Origin: Calditrichaceae bacterium
Lineage (GTDB): Bacteria; Calditrichota; Calditrichia; Calditrichales; Calditrichaceae
DNA: 5,465 nucleotides
Assembly: GCA_024763405.1 (NCBI GenBank)
Contig: JANTFQ010000176.1
Span: forward strand, 1-5,465
Reading direction: 5' to 3'
Positions 1-5,465 of the stretch are shown here, one piece after another. Made by a program: the position numbers and the translations under genes. Below the pieces are notes generated by a model. That model had not been told where the DNA came from, ran no database searches, and was given only the letters and a program-made list of their open reading frames with translations. Position 1 is the stretch's first letter. Each line of letters opens with the position of its first letter.

Positions 1-945
1 TTTCCTATTGACCTGATTCAGCGTCTGGATGTTTCCCCGATTGTACTTCATCAGACCGATCAAACACAATCTCAGAATGATTATTTTATTTTTGCGGCGG
101 TTTACCAGGATACTCTGTTTAAGATTAATATGGACGGCGGAACAATAGAATGGAAGTACTATTATGGTTCCAAAATGAATTCGGCCCCATCTTTGGCCGA
201 CGTAGATAAAGATGGATATTTAGATGTTGTTTTTGGAACGGATGATGGTAATCTTCATGCAATTAAACAGGATGGTACTTCTCTGCCTAATTTCCCCATT
301 GCACTGAATGGTTCGATTATCTCCTCACCGGTTTTTGCGGATTTTGACAATGATGGAACTATCGAAATAGTAATCGGAACGGAATTAGGACATATGTACG
401 TTTTGCACAGCGATGGTTCTAATTATCGTAATTTCCCCGCGGATTTCGATTCCCACCAGGATGGTTCTCCGGCGATTTCCGATATCGACGATGATGGTGA
501 TCTGGAAATCATTGTTGGAACAGGTACAGGACTGAATGCCATTGATGTTCAGGGAAATAAATATGAAGATGGTTTGTGGCAGACCTATTTGTCCAATAAC
601 CAGCGTACAGGTACCTATCACTACATTCAGGGTGCCAGTGCCATCCAGGATACTCCGCCTGTCCTGACACAATTTGCATTGCAACAGAACTATCCCAATC
701 CCTTTAATCCCAGTACGGTGATTCGTTATAATTTACCGTCCTCCGGTTTGGTTAAATTGTCTGTGTACAATGTTCTGGGACAGGAAGTAAGTACACTGAT
801 CAATGAAGAACAAAGTGTCGGCTTGCATACGGTAACATTTAGTGCGGCAAATTTCGCCAGCGGAATATATATCTATAAACTGCAATATCGGCTGGAATCG
901 GGTGCGGTAAAATCATTGCAACGTAAGATGCTTCTGATGCGTTAG
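1..945 (+). CDS. Secreted VCBS/FG-GAP beta-propeller protein with T9SS type A sorting domain (5'-truncated)
   Basis: The frame is open from base 1 to the TAG at 943-945, giving 314 visible residues; the N-terminus lies outside the window. The first in-window ATG (base 130) has no Shine-Dalgarno and sits inside a repeat, so it is not the start. Visible residues 67-72, 114-119 and 161-167 carry the calcium-binding loops DVDKDG, DFDNDG and DIDDDGD, each followed by a hydrophobic strand and a G-T motif, as in FG-GAP/VCBS propeller blades. The loops are exactly 47 residues apart. A fourth, degenerate blade without the acidic loop precedes them (about residues 12-46). After a linker, residues 230-314 form a T9SS type A C-terminal domain: YPNPFNPST, then NVLGQEV, GIYIYKL and a basic end, KMLLMR. 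In the family this tail directs outer-membrane passage and is usually removed. The protein is therefore probably exported to the surface or medium. The ligand or adhesion role is unknown. A strong terminator follows the stop. Confidence 0.88.
   Translation, partial: FPIDLIQRLDVSPIVLHQTDQTQSQNDYFIFAAVYQDTLFKINMDGGTIEWKYYYGSKMNSAPSLADVDKDGYLDVVFGTDDGNLHAIKQDGTSLPNFPIALNGSIISSPVFADFDNDGTIEIVIGTELGHMYVLHSDGSNYRNFPADFDSHQDGSPAISDIDDDGDLEIIVGTGTGLNAIDVQGNKYEDGLWQTYLSNNQRTGTYHYIQGASAIQDTPPVLTQFALQQNYPNPFNPSTVIRYNLPSSGLVKLSVYNVLGQEVSTLINEEQSVGLHTVTFSAANFASGIYIYKLQYRLESGAVKSLQRKMLLMR
691..942 (+). other. T9SS type A sorting domain coding segment
   Basis: This segment encodes the C-terminal beta-sandwich sorting domain of the first gene. 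It opens with YPNPFNP, followed by the pattern STVIRYNL, a G-x-V-x-L-x-V-Y-N strand, LGQEV, then GIYIYKL and a final basic strand. This order is the family signature known from FCB-group bacteria. It implies that the genome encodes a type IX secretion machine, although no component of that machine lies in this window. Confidence 0.88.
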
Positions 946-963
946 CCCGTCAGTTCCTCTTGT

Positions 964-1009
964 AAAAGCCTTTTAGAACGGATAAAACCGCTTTAAAAGG
1001 CTTTTTTTT
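964..1009 (+). terminator. Strong intrinsic terminator of the propeller gene
   Basis: Bases 964-975 (AAAAGCCTTTTA) are the perfect reverse complement of 994-1005 (TAAAAGGCTTTT), giving a 12-bp stem. The 18-nt loop can fold further through CGG (979-981) with CCG (988-990). Eight T at 1002-1009 form the tail; the first four also belong to the stem. It starts 18 nt after the stop codon at 945, the expected place for Rho-independent termination. It should insulate the receptor gene from upstream read-through. Confidence 0.85.
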
Positions 1010-1022
1010 ATTGTAAAAGCCT
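998..1022 (+). repeat. Alternative hairpin sharing the terminator's right arm
   Basis: TGTAAAAGCCT occurs twice, at 961-971 and 1012-1022. The second copy lets AGGCTTTT (998-1005) pair with AAAAGCCT (1015-1022), an 8-bp stem with a 9-nt loop. This competes with the longer terminator stem for the same right arm. The main 12-bp stem forms first and is more stable, so the alternative may be only a relic of local duplication. Confidence 0.5.
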
Positions 1023-1091
1023 ATATTTTTCTTGCGCTAAATCAATATTTATCCGATATTACAAGCCGTTATAGTAGTAAACGACCAAACT

Positions 1092-1128
1092 GGGTAATCT
1101 CAACGGCCTGATATTACCCGCATTTTTT
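1092..1128 (+). terminator. Second terminator-like hairpin
   Basis: GGGTAAT (1092-1098) pairs with ATTACCC (1113-1119). After one C-T mismatch the stem continues with TCA (1100-1102) and TGA (1109-1111), closing on the 6-nt loop ACGGCC. Six T follow at 1123-1128, three bases after the stem. It lies upstream of the predicted receptor promoter. It could be a back-up terminator for the propeller transcript or the end of a short unrecognised transcript. Confidence 0.55.
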
Positions 1129-1190
1129 ATTTAATTACAGCAGGATGCACTAATTTATAGGTGCCAGCCATGCGGTTTTCCACAGTAACC

Positions 1191-1220
1191 TTGACAATAG
1201 AGGTGTTTTTATTATATATT
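1191..1220 (+). promoter_or_regulatory. Predicted sigma70-type promoter of the receptor operon
   Basis: A perfect -35 hexamer TTGACA lies at 1191-1196. The AT-rich run that follows gives -10 choices TATATA (1213-1218, 16-nt spacer) or TATATT (1215-1220, 18-nt spacer). Transcription would begin near 1225-1228, leaving a leader of about 115 nt. The same bases also come close to the Bacteroidota pattern (CTTG, then TATATTTT after 21 nt), so the sigma type is not settled by sequence alone. Confidence 0.6.
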
Positions 1221-1226
1221 TTCGCT

Positions 1227-1242
1227 TGTGATGAAGCTCACA
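1227..1242. promoter_or_regulatory. CRP-type operator palindrome TGTGA-N6-TCACA
   Basis: TGTGA at 1227-1231 and TCACA at 1238-1242 are perfect inverted repeats with the 6-nt spacing of the classical CRP/cAMP half-site pair. The site covers about +1 to +16 of the predicted transcript, where a bound regulator would most simply repress. If the real promoter lies further downstream, the same site could activate. The RNA could also fold here as a 5-bp hairpin. The match is to the E. coli consensus; the DNA specificity of this organism's CRP/FNR-family proteins is unknown. Confidence 0.42.
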
Positions 1243-1265
1243 GTTTAACCCGATTTAAAAATATC

Positions 1266-1271
1266 AGGAGG
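1266..1271 (+). promoter_or_regulatory. Perfect Shine-Dalgarno in the leader (minigene RBS)
   Basis: AGGAGG lies 6 nt before the ATG at 1278. It is a better match to the anti-Shine-Dalgarno than the receptor's own site, yet it serves a frame that stops after two codons. Confidence 0.6.
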
Positions 1272-1277
1272 TGGTGT

Positions 1278-1286
1278 ATGACATAA
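1278..1286 (+). CDS. Two-codon minigene (Met-Thr-stop) in the receptor leader
   Basis: ATG-ACA-TAA follows a perfect Shine-Dalgarno at ideal spacing, 56 nt before the receptor start. Such minimal frames are known in other bacteria, for example the lambda bar minigenes, to cause peptidyl-tRNA drop-off or to hold ribosomes on a leader. Here the role is inferred: it could regulate receptor translation, be the remnant of a lost small gene, or be chance. An overlapping frame from GTG at 1271 or 1274 would give a 9-10 residue peptide ending at 1303, but those starts are too close to the Shine-Dalgarno. Confidence 0.35.
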   Translation: MT

Positions 1287-1330
1287 ACAGGAATGTGTAC
1301 TAATTTTTTTTACTGAACTGTTAAATTAAT

Positions 1331-1335
1331 GGAGG
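1331..1335 (+). promoter_or_regulatory. Ribosome binding site of the receptor gene
   Basis: GGAGG sits 7 nt before the ATG at 1343. It fixes the start, which is confirmed by the signal peptide that follows at once. A clear Shine-Dalgarno here is one reason to doubt a classical Bacteroidota host. Confidence 0.85.
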
Positions 1336-1342
1336 TTAAGGG

Positions 1343-4309
1343 ATGTTCAAAAAAGTGCTTTTATTACTTTTGACCTTAGCTATGCCGATTTTCCTTTTTG
1401 CCCAGTCGACGGGTAAGATAATGGGTGTAGTTAAAGACAAAGACACCGGTGAGCCACTACCTGGTGTTAACGTTATTGTTCAAGATACCTATCTCGGTGC
1501 TACCACAGACATCGATGGGTATTTTGTAATTTTAAATGTTCCGGTAGGTGCTTTCAATGTTGAAGCCAGTTATGTTGGCTACACAAAAGCAGTCTACAAT
1601 AATATCCGCGTTTCTGCGGGACAAACCACGGAACAAAATTTCAATTTAAAATCCACTACTTTAGAATTGGGCGAGGCTGTTGTTGTTACGGCAGAGCGGC
1701 CGCTTGTTGAAAAGCATATCACCCAAAGTGTTGCTAAAGTAAATTCCGAGCAATTAGATGAGCTGCCGGTACGCGGGATTACCGCTGTTTTAGCATTACA
1801 GCCTAGTGTTGTTGTGCAAGATGGTGCTATTCATATCCGTGGTGGCCGTTCCGACGAAGTTGGTTATTATCTTGATGGCGCTTCGACGGTAGATCCTGTT
1901 TCCAATACAAACGCAGTTTATGTAATTCACGATGCTGTTGAAGAAATTCAGGTACTGGCCGGTGGGTATACTGCTGAATTTGGTGGTGCAAATTCCGGTA
2001 TTGTCCGTTCAGAATTACGTTCAGGTACTCGTGACTATCGTCTTTCCCTTGATTTTCAAACCGATAAATTTGTTAATCTTGGTGAAACATTTCTTGGTAC
2101 ACAATCCTGGAATGATCATGTACTTACCGGAACTTTCAGCGGCCCGTTAGGCACAGACAAAGTAAGACTGTTTGCCGCCGTTGAAAATAATTATGAAGGT
2201 GACTTCAGAAAACGTTTTACGAAGAGTTTTCGTTTTAATGAAAGCAACCTTCAGGCACCGCTGATTGACGACCGCATTGGTAGCGCGACCCGTGGTGATA
2301 CGATCCCTGAATTGTATTATCCAAATTATTCTCCGAATAATGATCGGAACCGCTGGACGGTTAACAGCACCCTGCTGTTTGACTTTAACCCGATTCAGGT
2401 TCGTGTAAGCGCTCTTTACAACCAGCGCAGATACACCAGTGATGCACTTCCTGTTTTAAATATTCTGAACAGCAGAAACCAATACATTGATGCCCGTAAT
2501 ATTTTACTAAGTGGTAAGCTAACGCATATTCTTAGCCCAACTTCTTTTTATAATGCAAAAGTCAGCTACTTTAATGACTTCGCAGAACGAAAAGATGACT
2601 ACTTTGGTAATGACTGGCGTTCCTGGTCGGATAGTGCAAAAGTATCTGATTATACCAATGGTGAAGTTGTTTTTCGTGATGCCGCTCATGGTGAGTACTC
2701 CCACTTGCTGAATGGTTTCTCATTCAGTCAGGATGGCATGTTAAAGACGGGCTGGTATTATAAAGAAGCTCAGACGTATCTGTCCGGTTCTATGAACTAT
2801 GTGAGTCAGATTAATCGTCATAATGAAATAAAAGCGGGCTTCGATGTTCGTGCTTATACGGTACGCCGTTTTGATATTTATACACCGACGGCTTTAGACA
2901 GAACACAGTTCTACGGCAGTGAAGAAGCAGTGCCGATTGCTGCCTGGAGTGAAGCGATTGGTTCACGCAGCTACGGTTATGACCGTTTTGGAAACGAAAC
3001 AGATAAAGGCCAGGATGCCGCGCGTCAACCGCTGTTTGCTTCTGTTTATCTGCAGGATAAAATCGAATTTGATAACCTGATAATCAATGCCGGTCTGCGC
3101 TATGATTATTTCGATACCGATGACAAGACCTTGAAGGACCCAAGCAACCCTGCTGTTAATCAGGCCGAAGCATTGATTCTGGATGAAGCATGGAAGAAAC
3201 TGGATCCATTCACTTTCATCAGCCCCCGGTTGGGTATGTCTTTCCCGATCAGTGAAAAAACAGTATTTTATACCCAATACGGTCGTTTTGTACAGACGCC
3301 GAAATTGAGTACAATCTATCGCAGCTATTCGGAGCTTGGTACACAGATTGTAACCGCTGGAAACTATTATCTGTCTCCCATTGGTTACGGTTTAAAACCA
3401 ATCGAAACCACTTCTTATGAAATTGGTTTCCGTCAGCAAGTTGGTGAAGTAGCTTCTTTTGATATTACCGGTTTTTATAAGAACCTTAAAGGTCAAATCG
3501 GAATGGATAAGATTCAGGCTGCTCCGGGTGCACTCATTCAGACATATGAAAAATTGTCAAATGGTGATTTCGCGACAACCAAAGGTATTGAATTCAAGAT
3601 GGTTATGCGCCGCTTTAACCGCTTACAGGCACAAATGAATTATACCTATACCATTGCCGAAGGTACCGGTTCCGGTGAATTATCTTTTCATGGTGCTAAC
3701 TACCGAAATACTCAGAAACCAACCATTACATCACCTTTGGATTATAACCAGAAACACAGAGGTTCTGTAAACCTGGATTACCGTTTTGGTGAAAACGATG
3801 GTGGTCCGGTCTTATCCGGATTAGGATTGAATATGCTGTATTCATTTACCAGCGGACATCCTTATACCCTCGTAGATTTTCCCATCGGCGGCCAGGTTAG
3901 TCCGTTTAATGCCGGGGTTGATTATATGAATGATACCCGTTCACGTGAAGCATTAGAACCGATTAACAGTTCTACAACGCCATGGACCTCTAATATCGAT
4001 CTGCGTATTGATAAATCATTTAAGGTATTAGAAAACCTTAAAGCCCAGGTTTATGTACGTGTAACCAATCTGTTGAATACGAAAAACGTGATTAATGTTT
4101 TTCAGGCGACTGGCAGCGCAACTGATGATGGCTTTATCAACGATCCTGTTCGGGCGGAAAGCTTTATTAATTCGTATGGCGGTCAGGATTATGTTGATAT
4201 GTATAAAGCAATAAACCTTGACAATGGCCAGGCATATTGGAATGCAACCGGATTGCAGTTATACGGCACTCCGCGTCAGATCATGGTTGGCATGAAGTTA
4301 ATTTACTAA
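1343..4309 (+). CDS. TonB-dependent outer-membrane receptor with carboxypeptidase-regulatory-like domain
   Basis: This 988-aa protein should be an outer-membrane beta-barrel that imports a ligand using energy passed from TonB-ExbBD. Residues 1-20 are a signal peptide (two Lys, a Leu-rich core, likely cut after FLFA). Residues 25-105 match the carboxypeptidase D regulatory-like domain: GVVKDKDTGEPLPGVNV, the DIDGYF loop and ASYVGY. EAVVVTAERP (111-120) is a plausible TonB box. Residues 124-228 form the plug, with IRGGRSDEVGYYLDG at 165-179 and EEIQVLAGGYTAEFGG at 200-215. The rest is barrel, with NLLNTKNV (909-916) near the end and a terminal Tyr as outer-membrane insertion signal. Length is normal for the family. 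There is no STN domain, so no direct anti-sigma signalling is expected. The plug lacks the typical SusC signature and no SusD follows, so glycan uptake should not be assumed. Substrate unknown. It is probably co-transcribed with the gene 38 nt downstream. Confidence 0.93.
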   Translation: MFKKVLLLLLTLAMPIFLFAQSTGKIMGVVKDKDTGEPLPGVNVIVQDTYLGATTDIDGYFVILNVPVGAFNVEASYVGYTKAVYNNIRVSAGQTTEQNFNLKSTTLELGEAVVVTAERPLVEKHITQSVAKVNSEQLDELPVRGITAVLALQPSVVVQDGAIHIRGGRSDEVGYYLDGASTVDPVSNTNAVYVIHDAVEEIQVLAGGYTAEFGGANSGIVRSELRSGTRDYRLSLDFQTDKFVNLGETFLGTQSWNDHVLTGTFSGPLGTDKVRLFAAVENNYEGDFRKRFTKSFRFNESNLQAPLIDDRIGSATRGDTIPELYYPNYSPNNDRNRWTVNSTLLFDFNPIQVRVSALYNQRRYTSDALPVLNILNSRNQYIDARNILLSGKLTHILSPTSFYNAKVSYFNDFAERKDDYFGNDWRSWSDSAKVSDYTNGEVVFRDAAHGEYSHLLNGFSFSQDGMLKTGWYYKEAQTYLSGSMNYVSQINRHNEIKAGFDVRAYTVRRFDIYTPTALDRTQFYGSEEAVPIAAWSEAIGSRSYGYDRFGNETDKGQDAARQPLFASVYLQDKIEFDNLIINAGLRYDYFDTDDKTLKDPSNPAVNQAEALILDEAWKKLDPFTFISPRLGMSFPISEKTVFYTQYGRFVQTPKLSTIYRSYSELGTQIVTAGNYYLSPIGYGLKPIETTSYEIGFRQQVGEVASFDITGFYKNLKGQIGMDKIQAAPGALIQTYEKLSNGDFATTKGIEFKMVMRRFNRLQAQMNYTYTIAEGTGSGELSFHGANYRNTQKPTITSPLDYNQKHRGSVNLDYRFGENDGGPVLSGLGLNMLYSFTSGHPYTLVDFPIGGQVSPFNAGVDYMNDTRSREALEPINSSTTPWTSNIDLRIDKSFKVLENLKAQVYVRVTNLLNTKNVINVFQATGSATDDGFINDPVRAESFINSYGGQDYVDMYKAINLDNGQAYWNATGLQLYGTPRQIMVGMKLIY

Positions 4310-4335
4310 GTTAAATGTTCATGTGATAGATTTTT

Positions 4336-4340
4336 AGGAG
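4336..4340 (+). promoter_or_regulatory. Ribosome binding site of the third gene
   Basis: AGGAG lies 7 nt before the ATG at 4348, with the AT-only spacer TATATAT. The gap to the receptor stop at 4309 is 38 nt and shows no terminator hairpin, which supports co-transcription. Confidence 0.8.
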
Positions 4341-4347
4341 TATATAT

Positions 4348-5465
4348 ATGGTAACCAAAAATAAAAAAATCCCCTTCTTCTTAATGATAGGGATTTTAAT
4401 ACTGGCATTTGCGTCCGGCCTTATGGCAAAACAAAATCCGGCTGATGTAGCGGATCAGGGTTTTGCAAAGGTGGCCGTGGATAAGTATTCGAGAACATTG
4501 TCCAATATTTCCAATTGGTCATATTGGCTGTATTATGATGGTAAATCTGCCAACGATCCCGATGGGGATTCCGGTGGTATCTATCCGCGCAGCACTGCCG
4601 GTGTTATTTTTATCGACGGTATTGTTTGGGGCGGATATGTGATGGACGGCGATACGTCAAAACCTGCCTTACGTGTTGGCGGACAGACCTATAATATTGG
4701 AACCACTCCTGGCTGGGTAGAAACAGCCGGTGACGGGGTGAATCCTCCGGTAGCGGCTTCGGCTGATGATCCCAGGGCACGTATTTACAGAATCCGTCAG
4801 GATTATGCTTCCCTGGTTTCAAAGGATAAAGACGGAAATACGGTTTACTCAGCCGCTGTAAAACAAGATGCTGCAGAAGTTAATTTTACCAGCAGTACTA
4901 ATGTAACTGACGCAATGATGCAGGCTGTTGTAGATCAATATGCAACAGACTGGAAAGAATGGCCTACAGACTTAGGCGCACCTTATTATGATGAAGACGG
5001 GAATGGTGAGTATAACCCTGTTTTAGTTGATGGTGTTCCGCAAATTGGTGAATGGGATGACGCGACACAATCTTATACCACTTACTATGATCGTCCCGGT
5101 GTAGCCGGCGCAGATCAGGTGGTATGGTTTGTCGTAAACGATTTAACCGAATCCCGGACCCTTAAACTTTATGGCTCCCCCCCGATGGGTATGGAATTAC
5201 AGGTTACGGCCTGGGGTTACAATCAACCGAATTCCACACTGGGCCAGATGCTGTTTAAAAAGTTTAAATTCATCAATAAATCTGGTTATAACATCGACTC
5301 TATGTTTGTAGCACAGTGGGCTGATCCGGATTTAGGTAATTATTCTGATGATTTAGGCGGTTGTGATGTGGACCTGAGTTTAGGCTTTGCCTATAATGGG
5401 TTCCGTACAGACAGTCAGTTTGACCCGTTTGGTTTACCTCCCGCTGCTGTTGGCTATGACTTTTT
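4348..5465 (+). CDS. Secreted protein of unknown function, receptor-linked (3'-truncated)
   Basis: The frame is open from ATG 4348 to the window edge: 372 complete residues, with the C-terminus missing. Residues 1-27 are a signal peptide (KNKK, a hydrophobic core, likely cut after GLMA). The mature part is rich in Asp, Gly and aromatic residues. Visible blocks are SNWSYWLYYDG (52-62), NDPDGDSGG (69-77), GVIFIDGIVWGG (86-97), DWKEWPTDLGAPYY (201-214), DEDGNGEYN (215-223), ADQVVWFVVNDL (255-266), LYGSPPMGMELQVTAWGY (274-291), KFKFINKSGYNIDSM (307-321) and AQWADPDLG (322-330). The loop at 215-220 fits D-x-D-x-N-G, a calcium-binding pattern. One Cys is visible (339). From memory, this block order occurs in unnamed, long proteins of Calditrichota, Ignavibacteriota and Marinimicrobia that often end in a T9SS sorting domain; that end would lie outside this window. 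No catalytic motif is recognised. Its position suggests a partner or co-regulated product of the receptor, but the function is unknown. Confidence 0.85.
   Translation, partial: MVTKNKKIPFFLMIGILILAFASGLMAKQNPADVADQGFAKVAVDKYSRTLSNISNWSYWLYYDGKSANDPDGDSGGIYPRSTAGVIFIDGIVWGGYVMDGDTSKPALRVGGQTYNIGTTPGWVETAGDGVNPPVAASADDPRARIYRIRQDYASLVSKDKDGNTVYSAAVKQDAAEVNFTSSTNVTDAMMQAVVDQYATDWKEWPTDLGAPYYDEDGNGEYNPVLVDGVPQIGEWDDATQSYTTYYDRPGVAGADQVVWFVVNDLTESRTLKLYGSPPMGMELQVTAWGYNQPNSTLGQMLFKKFKFINKSGYNIDSMFVAQWADPDLGNYSDDLGGCDVDLSLGFAYNGFRTDSQFDPFGLPPAAVGYDF

Larger units (their letters stand above)
946..1342. other. 397-nt intergenic control region without a protein gene
   Basis: No convincing protein-coding gene lies between the propeller gene and the receptor gene. 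In order, the region holds an intrinsic terminator, a second terminator-like hairpin, a sigma70-like promoter, a CRP-type palindrome, a minigene with a Shine-Dalgarno site, a run of eight T (1304-1311) and the receptor's own ribosome binding site. Bases 1131-1190 show nothing I can name. The predicted 5' leader of the receptor mRNA is about 115 nt, long enough for post-transcriptional control. I see no match to a cobalamin riboswitch or another known riboswitch core. Confidence 0.7.

Noticed and set aside
385..684. Minus-strand open frame opposite the propeller gene
   Set aside because: It is a shadow of the repetitive Asp/Gly codons on the plus strand; the Ile/Thr-rich product is low complexity.
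130..945. ATG at 130 as the start of the first gene
   Set aside because: There is no Shine-Dalgarno before it, the frame is open back to base 1, and the preceding residues align with a propeller blade. The gene is cut by the window edge.
1243..1340. Leader pairing that hides the receptor ribosome binding site (TTAACC 1245-1250 with GGTTAA 1334-1339)
   Set aside because: Only six base pairs plus one wobble over a long distance; too weak to report as a switch without covariation.
1131..1342. Cobalamin or other riboswitch before the TonB receptor
   Set aside because: TonB receptors are often B12-controlled, so I looked, but I found no B12-box-like core and the leader after the predicted start is too short for a full cobalamin aptamer.
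1932..2150. Plus-strand frame inside the receptor plug/barrel region
   Set aside because: It overlaps the receptor in another frame without its own signals.
2519..3277. Minus-strand open frames inside the receptor gene (2519-2704 and 2963-3277)
   Set aside because: They lie wholly opposite a well-supported coding gene, have no ribosome binding site I can see and resemble no protein family.
1343..4309. SusC-type glycan transporter
   Set aside because: The plug shows the EEIQVLAGGYTAEFGG style rather than the SusC signature and no SusD gene follows, so polysaccharide uptake is not supported.
4610..4822. Minus-strand open frame opposite the third gene
   Set aside because: The plus-strand reading has a Shine-Dalgarno, a signal peptide and a coherent secreted-protein composition; this one has none of these.
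1..5465. CRISPR array, tRNA/rRNA gene, insertion sequence or integrase
   Set aside because: No regularly spaced identical repeats, cloverleaf, rRNA core, transposase motif or terminal inverted repeats were seen by eye on either strand.

Overview
The window carries three same-strand protein genes that all look like cell-envelope or secreted proteins of a Gram-negative bacterium. The organism is probably from the Calditrichota / KSB1 / Ignavibacteriota / Marinimicrobia part of the FCB superphylum. Three things point there: a type IX secretion (T9SS) type A sorting tail with the YPNPFNP signature on the first gene, a TonB-dependent receptor with an N-terminal carboxypeptidase-regulatory-like domain, and a third protein of a type I recall from those phyla. 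Good Shine-Dalgarno sequences 7 nt before both visible starts argue against classical Bacteroidota, where such sites are usually weak or absent. The phylum is an inference from protein style, not from a marker gene.

Layout. Bases 1-945 are the 3' part of a gene for a secreted beta-propeller (VCBS/FG-GAP type) protein ending in a T9SS sorting domain. Bases 946-1342 are a 397-nt control region. It holds a strong intrinsic terminator (964-1009), a second terminator-like hairpin (1092-1128), a sigma70-like promoter (1191-1220), a perfect CRP-type palindrome TGTGA-N6-TCACA (1227-1242) on the predicted transcription start, and a start-codon/one-codon/stop minigene with its own perfect Shine-Dalgarno (1266-1286). 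Bases 1343-4309 encode a complete 988-aa TonB-dependent outer-membrane receptor. After 38 nt, bases 4348 to the window end encode the first 372 residues of a secreted protein of unknown function, cut by the window edge.

How they work together. The first gene is separated from the rest by terminators and is probably an independent unit. The receptor and the downstream secreted protein are closely spaced with no terminator or clear promoter between them, so they are probably one operon. A reasonable but unproven reading is an outer-membrane uptake module: a TonB-powered channel plus a partner protein that is exported and may be surface-bound through T9SS. No SusD-like lipoprotein, enzyme or substrate-defining gene is visible, so the ligand cannot be named.

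The least expected signals are in the receptor's leader: the CRP-type palindrome on the start site and the two-codon minigene upstream of the true start. The third gene belongs to a family I recognise by pattern but know no function for.
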